Assembly (NCBI GenBank): GCA_929200485.1
Contig: CAKMZU010000046.1
Span: forward strand, 7,136-15,072
Source: an uncultured Gammaproteobacteria bacterium
Lineage (GTDB): Bacteria; Pseudomonadota; Gammaproteobacteria; Pseudomonadales; DT-91
Reading direction: 5' to 3'
DNA: 7,937 bases
Below, in pieces: positions 1 to 6,240 of this stretch. The notes beneath the pieces are model-generated. The model ran no database searches, was not told the DNA's origin, and was given only the letters and a program-made list of their open reading frames with translations. Each line of letters opens with the position of its first letter. Within the stretch, counting starts at the first letter, position 1. The position numbers and the translations under genes are program-made.

Positions 1-158
1 AAAGCAATCCCAATAACAGCAGCCAGTAATTTTAACAGTCGAATAAAAGTAAAGGCAGCAATGAAAGAAGAAATAAAACCAAAAAAGGCGCGCATAAAAG
101 GCGTGGAATGCTTTTTACCCTTTTTAGTTATTCTGCTTGCTTTGCCTTCAATCAGCAC
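1..158 (-). CDS. ftsQ: Cell division protein FtsQ, N-terminal part (cut by window edge)
   Basis: This is an open frame of 52 codons that runs off the window at base 1, so only the N-terminus is visible. The proposed start is GTG at 158-156. AAGGG lies 6 nt upstream, and an in-frame TAA at 173-171 rules out a longer protein. The first ATG in frame is codon 22 (95-93) and lacks a well-placed ribosome site. The peptide begins VLIEGKASRITKKGKKHS, a short basic cytoplasmic-type segment, followed by a strongly hydrophobic stretch from about residue 21 that is broken by R40 and K43. This fits the single-pass, N-in topology of FtsQ, which links FtsL/FtsB to the rest of the divisome from the periplasm. 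The diagnostic POTRA and beta domains lie outside the window. The name therefore rests on position after ddl and on topology, not on a sequence motif. Confidence 0.72.
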   Translation of the reverse strand, partial: MLIEGKASRITKKGKKHSTPFMRAFFGFISSFIAAFTFIRLLKLLAAVIGIA

Positions 159-164
159 CGTTAA

Positions 165-169
165 CCCTT
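165..169 (-). promoter_or_regulatory. Ribosome binding site deciding the GTG start of ftsQ
   Basis: AAGGG on the minus strand is followed by a 6-nt spacer (164-159) and then GTG. It supports GTG at 158 over the downstream ATG at 95. The surrounding ten bases TAAAAAGGGT (173-164) occur again at 126-117 inside the ftsQ frame. That second copy is about 22 nt from the ATG at 95, too far to serve it well. Confidence 0.6.
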
Positions 170-211
170 TTTACCTGTCTGCACTTTAAATATCTATTGA
201 TGTATTGCTTA

Positions 212-240
212 TCTAAACTCGATCATCTAACTCTTGTTAA
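212..240 (-). promoter_or_regulatory. Possible weak sigma70-type promoter for ftsQ
   Basis: On the minus strand TTAACA (240-235) matches five of six bases of the -35 consensus. After a 17-nt spacer comes TTTAGA (217-212), which matches only three of six bases of TATAAT. The -35 element overlaps the last codons of ddl, and the -10 lies in the 68-nt ddl-ftsQ gap. In E. coli, promoters for ftsQ/ftsA lie in and near ddlB, so a promoter is plausible here. The -10 match is poor, so this is a suggestion only. Confidence 0.2.
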
Positions 241-1138
241 TAATCGCCAATATCAATTGCTCAAATGTCATTCCTGCAACATCAGCCGCCATAGGCACAA
301 AACTATGAGTCGTTAAACCTGGCTGGGTATTCACCTCTAAAAGCTGAATATTGCCTTCATTATCTGTCATTAAATCCACTCGCCCCCAGCCTTTGCAACC
401 CAATGCTTCGAAGGCTTTCAGACTTATAGCCTGAATTTCCTTCTCCTTTTCATCACTCAAGCCTGATGGGCAAAAATAGCTGTTATCATCGCGTTCGTAT
501 TTCGCATGATAATCATAAAATTCACTTGGCGTAGAAAAGCGTACAACGGGTAATGCTTCCTTACCGATAATACCTACTGTCAATTCTTCACCTTCCAACC
601 ACTGTTCAATAAGAATCTTTTCCCCAAACTCTTTAGCAAGCCGCATTGCACTGATGAAGCTTTTCTCATCCGTAGCAATTTGCATCCCTACACTTGAACC
701 CTCACAGGTTGGCTTTAAAATCACTTTTTTACCTAACTGACTGACTACCCATTCCCAACTCACTGCCTTGTCTACAGTTAGAGAAGGTGCTGTCGGCAAC
801 CCTGCACCTTTGAATACCAGTTTAGAAAGGTGCTTATCCATCGCCACGGCACAAGCGGTAACATCACTGCCCGAATAGGGAATTTGCAGTGTATTTAAAA
901 TGGCTTGAACTGTCCCATCCTCACCAGCACCACCATGCAGCGCAATAAAACAGTACTCAATTTTCAGTTTCTGTAATTCGTCCGCCAATTCTTTTGTAGG
1001 TACATCAATGCCAACAGCATTGAAAGCGGATAAAGCTTCGAGTGTTAGCTTGCCACTTTCTAAAGATACTTGTCTTTCAGCACTTTCACCGCCATATAAC
1101 ACGCCGATTTTTTTATCCATAAGGTTTGGTCGAGTCAT
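227..1138 (-). CDS. ddl: D-alanine--D-alanine ligase (DdlB type)
   Basis: This 303-residue ATP-grasp enzyme (E. coli DdlB has 306) joins two D-Ala in the cytoplasm to make the dipeptide used by MurF. Visible in order are [11 protein letters not shown] (16-26, with E21 at the position that binds the first D-Ala), the family signature HGGAGEDG (68-75), [11 protein letters not shown] (142-152) with the serine loop, FYDYHAKY (207-214), GWGRVDLM (250-257, R253 and D255) and [11 protein letters not shown] (266-276, with metal ligands E268 and N270). Y214 matches E. coli Tyr216, the residue typical of D-Ala-D-Ala rather than D-Ala-D-Lac ligases, so this is a housekeeping enzyme and not a vancomycin-resistance type. 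The ATG overlaps the murC stop as ATGA. GAGGG 5 nt upstream supports this start. M7 is a possible alternative that would trim six non-conserved residues, but it has no ribosome site. The stop TAG is at 229-227. Confidence 0.97.
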   Translation of the reverse strand: MTRPNLMDKKIGVLYGGESAERQVSLESGKLTLEALSAFNAVGIDVPTKELADELQKLKIEYCFIALHGGAGEDGTVQAILNTLQIPYSGSDVTACAVAMDKHLSKLVFKGAGLPTAPSLTVDKAVSWEWVVSQLGKKVILKPTCEGSSVGMQIATDEKSFISAMRLAKEFGEKILIEQWLEGEELTVGIIGKEALPVVRFSTPSEFYDYHAKYERDDNSYFCPSGLSDEKEKEIQAISLKAFEALGCKGWGRVDLMTDNEGNIQLLEVNTQPGLTTHSFVPMAADVAGMTFEQLILAIINKS

Positions 1139-2547
1139 ACAAACCCTCTCAATGCCAGAGCCTCAGCCAAAGCACCCACATTCCCAGCACCCTGAGTAAT
1201 AATCAGGTCATTCGCACCAACCACTCGACGCAAAACCTCAGGAACTTTGTCATTTTCTCTAACTAACAGCGGCTGCTGTTTTGCCTTTTTCTCAAGACTT
1301 CTAGTTAACGAAAGACTATCTGCCCCGGGAATTGGTGATTCACCAGCTGAATAGACATCCATCAAGATCAACTGGTCAACTTCCGCGAGTACATCCACAA
1401 AGTCTTCGTACAAATCAAAAGTACGACTATAACGATGCGGCTGAAACACCATGACCAAACGTTTTTCCGGAAAGCTAACACGAGCAGCATCTATGGTAGC
1501 CTTAAGTTCTGTTGGGTGATGCCCATAATCATCAACCAGCTCAACATGACCACCATCAACAGGAAATTGCCCATACATTTGAAAGCGGCGCCCTACGCCA
1601 GAAAAACCTTCAAGGCCTTTAATAATCGCCTCTTCATCAATGCCTTCATCAAGACATAAGGCAATGGCAGCAGTAGCATTTAACACATTATGTTTACCAG
1701 GCACATTTAAGCTTACGGTTAAATGTTCGCCTTTTAAGGTATCAACACTAAAGGTCGAGCTGGTGCCTTCCATTTTAAGGTTAGTAATACGTACATCAGC
1801 ATCTTTACTAAAGCCATAAGTAATCACTGAACGTCCAATTTGATGCGATAGTGAGCGTGCAATAGGATCATCAATACACAAAATCACTGCCCCATAAAAA
1901 GGTAAATTATTCGTAAACTGTAAAAAAGTTTTTTTCAGTTTACTTAAATCACCATCATAAGTACTCATATGATCCGGTTCGATGTTTGTGATCACTGCTG
2001 ACATTGGCTGAAGATGCAAAAATGAGGCATCACTTTCATCGGCCTCCACCACTAAATATCGACTCTCACCCAACTTGGCATTGCTACCAAAATTATTAAC
2101 TAAGCCACCAATAATAAAGGTCGGGTCAAGCCCTGCTTCAGCAAATACAGCTGCAATCATGCTCGTCGTCGTAGTTTTTCCGTGTGTACCCGCTACAGCC
2201 ACGCCATGACGATAACGCATAAGTTCAGCCAACATTTCCGCTCTGGCCACAACAGGAATTCGATTTTCTTTCGCAAAAACGACTTCAACATTGTCCGAAT
2301 TAATCGCTGTAGAAACCACAACCACATCGGCCCCTTCAACATGGGCAACTTTATGACCAATGAATATCTCAGCCCCCATAGAGGCCAATCGATCAGTATT
2401 CTTTGATGGTTTAAGGTCTGAACCTGTCACCTGATAACCTTGGGTTTGAAGAACTTCTGCAATACCACACATGCCAGCACCACCAATGCCAACAAAATGG
2501 ATTTGCTCAATTTTTCTCATGCCAGGTACTACACGCACCGCATTCAT
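1135..2547 (-). CDS. murC: UDP-N-acetylmuramate--L-alanine ligase
   Basis: MurC adds L-Ala to UDP-MurNAc using ATP in the cytoplasm, the first step of the stem peptide. The 470 residues (E. coli has 491) show the three-domain Mur ligase plan. The Rossmann-like UDP site is [17 protein letters not shown] (17-33). The ATP P-loop is GTHGKTTTT (120-128). EADESDASF (168-176) and [10 protein letters not shown] (188-197) provide the metal and carboxylate chemistry. GKHNVLN (284-290) carries both conserved Asn. The C-terminal domain has [10 protein letters not shown] (338-347) and FQPHRYSRT (368-376). GIGGAGM and GHHPTE separate it from MurD and MurF. The start is set by GGAGG 7 nt upstream. The leader through PGMRKI (residues 8-13) resembles the usual gammaproteobacterial N-terminus. 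The gene overlaps murG (ATGA) upstream and ddl (ATGA) downstream. A long inverted repeat lies inside it at 1913-1943. Confidence 0.98.
   Translation of the reverse strand: MNAVRVVPGMRKIEQIHFVGIGGAGMCGIAEVLQTQGYQVTGSDLKPSKNTDRLASMGAEIFIGHKVAHVEGADVVVVSTAINSDNVEVVFAKENRIPVVARAEMLAELMRYRHGVAVAGTHGKTTTTSMIAAVFAEAGLDPTFIIGGLVNNFGSNAKLGESRYLVVEADESDASFLHLQPMSAVITNIEPDHMSTYDGDLSKLKKTFLQFTNNLPFYGAVILCIDDPIARSLSHQIGRSVITYGFSKDADVRITNLKMEGTSSTFSVDTLKGEHLTVSLNVPGKHNVLNATAAIALCLDEGIDEEAIIKGLEGFSGVGRRFQMYGQFPVDGGHVELVDDYGHHPTELKATIDAARVSFPEKRLVMVFQPHRYSRTFDLYEDFVDVLAEVDQLILMDVYSAGESPIPGADSLSLTRSLEKKAKQQPLLVRENDKVPEVLRRVVGANDLIITQGAGNVGALAEALALRGFV
1144..1148 (-). promoter_or_regulatory. Ribosome binding site of ddl
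   Basis: GAGGG (within GAGAGGG, 1150-1144) lies 5 nt before the ATG at 1138-1136, inside the last codons of murC. It favours M1 over M7, which has no such sequence. With the ATGA overlap it suggests translational coupling to murC. Confidence 0.55.
1913..1943. repeat. 31-bp near-perfect inverted repeat inside murC
   Basis: On the plus strand the outer arms GTAAACTG (1913-1920) and CAGTTTAC (1936-1943) are perfect complements. Inside them, six A (1922-1927) pair with six T (1929-1934) around the central G at 1928. Only the pair 1921/1935 (T opposite T) breaks the symmetry. It falls in codons for the murC segment [10 protein letters not shown] (residues 203-212). On the coding strand the core is seven A, one C and six T, so it is both hairpin-prone and homopolymer-rich. 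No function is known to me. It lacks the GC-rich stem of a normal terminator. Confidence 0.75.
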
Positions 2548-3635
2548 ATTGCTACCTCCAGACAGTACTCAGCCACTTGCTTTGCCGCTTCAGGCTTAGC
2601 TTTTTTTAAGGCTAACTGTCCCATTTGTTCAAGCTTTGCATGGCATTGAACAAACTCATCTAAATAATTAATTAATACATCAGAGGTCAATTCCGTTTGA
2701 GGCAATAATATCGCTGCCCCCTGATCACTTAAACTTTTTGCATTCGCTGTTTGATGATCATCAATAGCAAAAGGAAAGGGGATAAAAATAGCTGGTTTGC
2801 CCATAACTGCCAGTTCACTGACCGTCATTGCACCCGACCGGCAAATAACAATATCTGCAAATGCATAGGCGGCTTTCATATCTTCAATAAAAGGTTCAAC
2901 CCTTAAGTTTCTAGACACTAAGCAATCAGAATCAAAAGTTTCAACGCCTAACCTTTCTTTATAAAGCGCCTTGGTACCCTCTTCGTGTGCAATGCCTGTT
3001 TGATGCCAAAGCGAAATTTTAGATCCAAGCATCCCAAAAACTTCAACCATCGTCTGATTGAGTTTTTGCGCACCTAAACTCCCACCTAATACCAAAACTT
3101 GAAGAGGGTTATGAGGGGGTTGATCGGTTTGTTCTGCTTTAGCCTCTACTAAATCTTGACGAACTGGATTTCCAACAGTCACTCCATCCGTAAATGCTGA
3201 AGAAAAGGCTTGTAAGGAAGCTTTAGAGAAATTCGATAACAGCTTATTGGCCGTCCCTGCAATCGCATTTTGTTCATGAATCAACAAAGGGATACGTTTA
3301 AGTTTTGCAGCAAGCCCCACAGGACCTGATACATAACCACCAAAACATAATACTGTATTCGGCTGGAAGCTTTTCAATAAATCCAACGACTGCTTGACCG
3401 CTTTTAAAATTAAAAACGGCGCTTTTAATTTGCCCTTCAGCCCTTTCCCTCTAACACCTTCAATATCAATGAAATCAATTGGAATGCCTGCTTTAGGAAT
3501 TCGCTGCGCTTCAATACCCCGGCTCGTACCTACCCAGCGCACCTGATGCCCTGCTTGAATTAATTCTTGAGCAACCGCTAAAGCGGGAAACACATGACCA
3601 CCTGTGCCGCCAGCAACAATGATAATACGTTTCAT
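2544..3635 (-). CDS. murG: UDP-GlcNAc:lipid I N-acetylglucosaminyltransferase
   Basis: MurG transfers GlcNAc from UDP-GlcNAc to lipid I on the inner face of the cytoplasmic membrane, giving lipid II. It is a GT-B fold (family GT28) protein of 363 residues, against 355 in E. coli. All three glycine loops are present: [15 protein letters not shown] (8-22, with the conserved His14), CFGGYVSGP (97-105) and [12 protein letters not shown] (183-194). The acceptor-side motif [11 protein letters not shown] (121-131) is intact. The donor site has [11 protein letters not shown] (265-275, E274 at the conserved ribose-contact position) and [14 protein letters not shown] (286-299). There is no signal peptide, which fits a peripheral membrane enzyme. 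The start is set by a near-consensus Shine-Dalgarno sequence. The ATG overlaps the ftsW stop (ATGA), and the stop overlaps the murC ATG in the same way. A slightly long linker between the domains (about 166-178) is the only unremarkable difference I noticed. Confidence 0.98.
   Translation of the reverse strand: MKRIIIVAGGTGGHVFPALAVAQELIQAGHQVRWVGTSRGIEAQRIPKAGIPIDFIDIEGVRGKGLKGKLKAPFLILKAVKQSLDLLKSFQPNTVLCFGGYVSGPVGLAAKLKRIPLLIHEQNAIAGTANKLLSNFSKASLQAFSSAFTDGVTVGNPVRQDLVEAKAEQTDQPPHNPLQVLVLGGSLGAQKLNQTMVEVFGMLGSKISLWHQTGIAHEEGTKALYKERLGVETFDSDCLVSRNLRVEPFIEDMKAAYAFADIVICRSGAMTVSELAVMGKPAIFIPFPFAIDDHQTANAKSLSDQGAAILLPQTELTSDVLINYLDEFVQCHAKLEQMGQLALKKAKPEAAKQVAEYCLEVAI
2555..2559 (-). promoter_or_regulatory. 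Ribosome binding site of murC
   Basis: GGAGG on the minus strand lies 7 nt before the ATG at 2547-2545, inside the 3' end of murG. It fixes the first ATG as the start and excludes the in-frame M10. Confidence 0.75.
3407..3431. repeat. 9-bp inverted repeat with 7-nt loop inside murG
   Basis: AAATTAAAA (3407-3415) and TTTTAATTT (3423-3431) are exact complements separated by the 7-nt ACGGCGC. It lies in codons for the [10 protein letters not shown] segment of MurG, where repeated Lys, Leu and Phe codons make A/T runs likely. The stem contains only A:T pairs, so any hairpin would be weak, and a function is doubtful. Confidence 0.5.
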
Positions 3636-4861
3636 CGTTGCAACCTCCTAGGCAACTTGTGCTTAGAGAGTTCTGATTTTGACGGCTGACTTATTGCCTT
3701 CTTAGAAGAGCTCTGGGCTTTTTCTTTCTTACTGGAACTATCCGTAAACTGCGCATCAATTCTAAGAACAATGCCCAACATAAAAAGATTCACTAATAAA
3801 CTGCTGCCACCATAGCTTAAAAAAGGCAAGGTTAACCCTTTAGTTGGCAAAAGGCCGATATTGACACCAACATTGATAAACACTTGAGCTGCCAAAACCA
3901 GAGCAATCCCATTTATCAGGTAGGCTTCAAAAAAGGCTTTTTTCTGATCCAGGCGTTTCGACAATAAAAATAATTTACCTATCAAAAATGCAAACAGAGC
4001 AATAGTCAACACACCACCAACAAATCCTAACTCTTCGGCGATAATGGCAAACACAAAGTCCGTATGAGCTTCCGGTAAGAAAAACTGTTTCTGAATACTT
4101 TGACCAAGTCCTAACCCTGTCCACTCACCGCGACCGAAAGCAATTAATGATTGCGTCAACTGATAACCACAATCAAAGCGGTTGGATTCTTGCCACGGAT
4201 CGAGAAAACACTTCAACCGCGCCAGCCGATACGATGAAGAGACTGCCATAGATCCAACGGCTATTAAAGAAGCTGTCATCAGAGTAATAAATTGAGGAAA
4301 ACCCAAACCAGCCAAGAAAATCATGCCAAAAACAGCAAACATAATAACGACAGCAGAGCCAAAATCCGGCTCTTCAAGCAATAAGACGATGGCAATTACC
4401 AGTACAGCAATTGGTTTAAGGAACCCTCGCCAGCGTTGCCTGACCTCATCACGCCGCCTTAGCAAATAGCCAGACATATAAATCAACATAAATAACTTAG
4501 CCACTTCAGAGGCCTGAATATTCACCAACCCAAGAGGAATCCAGCGTCTACTTCCATTGACTTCTTTACCTATACCTGGAATAAGCACCAAAACCAGCAA
4601 TAAAAATGCAAGCATCAAGTACAACCAGCCATAAGTTAACCAATGTTGCGTTGGTATGTAAAAAGCAACGGTTCCAGCCCCAATCGCCAGAACAAAAAAT
4701 ATAGACTGCCGCATTGAAAAAAATAATGGTTGACCATAATGATGATTGGCATAGTCAATAGATGAAGAAGAAACCATCACCACACCAATTGAACAAAGTA
4801 ACATCACCAAAGCGACAAGCACTTTATCGCTCCGTTGCCATAACTGAATGAAGTCGGTCAT
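3632..4861 (-). CDS. ftsW: Septal peptidoglycan polymerase FtsW (SEDS family)
   Basis: FtsW is the membrane glycosyltransferase that polymerises lipid II at the division site, acting with the class B PBP FtsI. The 409 residues contain about ten hydrophobic segments, the first near 13-33. Landmarks are NGSRRWIPLG (102-111), IQASEVAKL (115-123), GYQLTQSLIAFGRGEWTGLG (232-251), LPEAHTDFVFAIIAEELG (262-279, with D268 at the proposed catalytic Asp) and the SEDS signature from LLPTKGL to SYGGSSL (337-355). Position between murD and murG separates FtsW from the paralogue RodA. Two oddities are visible. Cys218 and Cys231 sit in the large periplasmic loop before the catalytic motif. The C-terminus carries a basic, Ser/Lys-rich tail of about 39 residues (371-409) with SSSKK twice. 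The start is supported by AAGGAGG 7 nt upstream and an ATGA overlap with murD. The stop overlaps the murG ATG. Confidence 0.97.
   Translation of the reverse strand: MTDFIQLWQRSDKVLVALVMLLCSIGVVMVSSSSIDYANHHYGQPLFFSMRQSIFFVLAIGAGTVAFYIPTQHWLTYGWLYLMLAFLLLVLVLIPGIGKEVNGSRRWIPLGLVNIQASEVAKLFMLIYMSGYLLRRRDEVRQRWRGFLKPIAVLVIAIVLLLEEPDFGSAVVIMFAVFGMIFLAGLGFPQFITLMTASLIAVGSMAVSSSYRLARLKCFLDPWQESNRFDCGYQLTQSLIAFGRGEWTGLGLGQSIQKQFFLPEAHTDFVFAIIAEELGFVGGVLTIALFAFLIGKLFLLSKRLDQKKAFFEAYLINGIALVLAAQVFINVGVNIGLLPTKGLTLPFLSYGGSSLLVNLFMLGIVLRIDAQFTDSSSKKEKAQSSSKKAISQPSKSELSKHKLPRRLQR
3643..3650 (-). promoter_or_regulatory. Near-consensus ribosome binding site of murG
   Basis: TAGGAGGT on the minus strand differs from the ideal TAAGGAGGT by one missing A. 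The AGGAGG core is 8 nt before the ATG at 3635-3633. It lies in the last codons of ftsW and is the strongest ribosome site in the window. Confidence 0.8.
3929..3943. repeat. 15-bp A6/T6 palindrome inside ftsW
   Basis: AAAAAAG (3929-3935) and CTTTTTT (3937-3943) are exact complements around the single G at 3936. The repeat encodes the QKKAFFEA segment of FtsW (residues 307-314). It resembles the core of the murC repeat, but codon choice for KK and FF can explain it. Confidence 0.45.
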
Positions 4862-6207
4862 AATCTGGCCTCCTTCAAACGTTGAACGGCTGCTCGAAAT
4901 ACCTGCCCACGCTGTTTGTAATTATCAAACATATCGAAGCTTGCAGCAGCAGGTGACAACAAAACAATATCTGAAGGAGCAGCTAGCTGGTGCGCAAGAT
5001 GCACCGCCTCATCGACATTAGAAACAAAAGTTGCCGGCATGCTGACCGACTCAGCTATTTTAGGAGCACATTCCCCCATCAAAATAAGGCATTTGGCAAA
5101 CTGGCTTAATGCCTTTGATAAAGGATGATAATCCAGGCTTTTATCTTCACCTCCTGCAATCAACACCACATTTTTGTGATGAGATAACCCTTCCAAAGCC
5201 GAAAGGGTAGCGCCAACATTCGTGCCTTTCGAATCGTTGATATAGGTGACGCCATCTATTTGATCACACCATTCACAACGATCAGGCAATCCTTTGAATG
5301 AAGAAATCGCTGATATCTGATCTTGAAACTCAATGCCCATTAATTGACAACAAGCAAGCGCTGCCATGACATTTAAAGCGTTATGCTTTCCTTTTAATGG
5401 GATGTCAGAAAGGTTCAGCAACGCTTGACCTGCAAAACATATCATTCCTTCTTTCAAGGTCAGGTTGGCATCGTTAAACCCAAAACTTAAGGTACTATTT
5501 GATTGATGGTTGGATTTTGATTCAGGCATAGTTTCATTATCTTCAAGATTGAACACCTGATGTTTAGCACCTTGATAAATACGCCTTTTTGCTTTGGCGT
5601 ATTCTGCAAAGCTTGAATGACGGTCGAGATGATCAGGTGTTACATTCAAAACACATGCAACTTCGGCATTTAAATCCGATATCCTCTCGAGTTGAAAACT
5701 TGACAGCTCTAGCACAATCACATCAACAGCACCACTTGAATCATCCAGCATATCTAGTACTGGCTTTCCAACGTTACCCACCAGAGCAACTTTTTTCCCC
5801 AGCTGTTCTAATATATGCGCAATCAAATGCACGGTTGTCGTTTTACCATTAGAGCCTGTAACAGCAATCATGGGCTGTGTAACTTGTTCCTTAAATAATT
5901 CAATATCTGAACTTATTCGCGCACCTGATTTGACCACTTGAATAACGGCAGGATGGTCAAGTGCAATGCCAGGGCTAACTAGAACAAGATCATTGCTTGA
6001 AAACGCAATCGACTCATAGTCTTTGCCGATAAACCAGGCTTCTGCGTTAAATACTGACGCTAAACTATTCGCCTTATCGACAGGCATTGCGGTATCAATA
6101 ACTGAGAAAGGTAAATCATTACGAGAAAAATAACGCGCACACGACTGCCCTGTCACCCCGAATCCGAGGATAAAGCGTCGTTGAACTGGCGTTGTTTTTC
6201 CTAACAT
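4858..6207 (-). CDS. murD: UDP-N-acetylmuramoyl-L-alanine--D-glutamate ligase
   Basis: MurD adds D-Glu to UDP-MurNAc-L-Ala with ATP in the cytoplasm. At 449 residues it is close to E. coli MurD (438). It shows the UDP-binding loop GFGVTG (15-20), SPGIALDHP (78-86), the P-loop GSNGKTTT (118-125), LELSSFQLE (166-174), NVTPDHLDRH (188-197), and YAKAKRRIY (203-211) with K207 matching the carbamylated Lys198 of E. coli. GKHNALN (273-279), GLPDRCEW (307-314), NDSKGTNVGAT (324-334) and LLSPAAASFDMF (416-427) follow. SSFQLE and the NDSKGTN block identify MurD rather than MurC, MurE or MurF. At the uracil pocket, where E. coli has Asp-Thr-Arg (35-37), this protein has D38-T39-A40, so the Arg is missing. 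The ATG lies 33 nt after mraY, with AAGG 5 nt upstream. The stop overlaps the ftsW ATG as ATGA. Confidence 0.97.
   Translation of the reverse strand: MLGKTTPVQRRFILGFGVTGQSCARYFSRNDLPFSVIDTAMPVDKANSLASVFNAEAWFIGKDYESIAFSSNDLVLVSPGIALDHPAVIQVVKSGARISSDIELFKEQVTQPMIAVTGSNGKTTTVHLIAHILEQLGKKVALVGNVGKPVLDMLDDSSGAVDVIVLELSSFQLERISDLNAEVACVLNVTPDHLDRHSSFAEYAKAKRRIYQGAKHQVFNLEDNETMPESKSNHQSNSTLSFGFNDANLTLKEGMICFAGQALLNLSDIPLKGKHNALNVMAALACCQLMGIEFQDQISAISSFKGLPDRCEWCDQIDGVTYINDSKGTNVGATLSALEGLSHHKNVVLIAGGEDKSLDYHPLSKALSQFAKCLILMGECAPKIAESVSMPATFVSNVDEAVHLAHQLAAPSDIVLLSPAAASFDMFDNYKQRGQVFRAAVQRLKEARL
4869..4875 (-). promoter_or_regulatory. Ribosome binding site of ftsW
   Basis: AAGGAGG on the minus strand lies 7 nt before the ATG at 4861-4859 and sits inside the final codons of murD. 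It shows that ftsW begins at the ATGA overlap. Confidence 0.8.
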
Positions 6208-6212
6208 TTTTA

Positions 6213-6216
6213 CCTT
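6213..6216 (-). promoter_or_regulatory. Ribosome binding site of murD
   Basis: AAGG lies 5 nt before the ATG at 6207-6205, and a second AAGGA (6224-6220) is 12 nt away. Both are in the 33-nt mraY-murD gap (6240-6208). That gap holds no inverted repeat or T-tract, so transcription should read through. Confidence 0.5.
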
Positions 6217-6240
6217 GTTTCCTTATTTCATCTTTTAATA

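Noticed and set aside
209..226. Tiny frame ATG ATC GAG TTT AGA TAA directly after the ddl stop
   Set aside because: Five codons with no ribosome site. No support as a leader peptide.
227..1138. Van-type D-Ala-D-Lac or D-Ala-D-Ser ligase (glycopeptide resistance)
   Set aside because: Y214 and the overall close match to DdlB, plus the dcw position, indicate an ordinary D-Ala-D-Ala ligase.
1008..2649. Several plus-strand open frames of 63-74 codons opposite ddl, murC and the end of murG (1008-1199, 1435-1659, 2182-2406, 2440-2649)
   Set aside because: They lie wholly opposite well-conserved minus-strand genes, show no recognisable motifs and have odd composition (many His, Asn, Thr). They are antisense shadows.
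5589..5852. Plus-strand open frame of 87 codons opposite murD
   Set aside because: It is antisense to the conserved murD P-loop region and its product resembles no family. It is explained by murD codon use.
6208..6240. Terminator or promoter in the mraY-murD gap
   Set aside because: The 33 nt contain only purine-rich sequence with ribosome-site character. There is no stem, T-tract or convincing -35/-10 pair.
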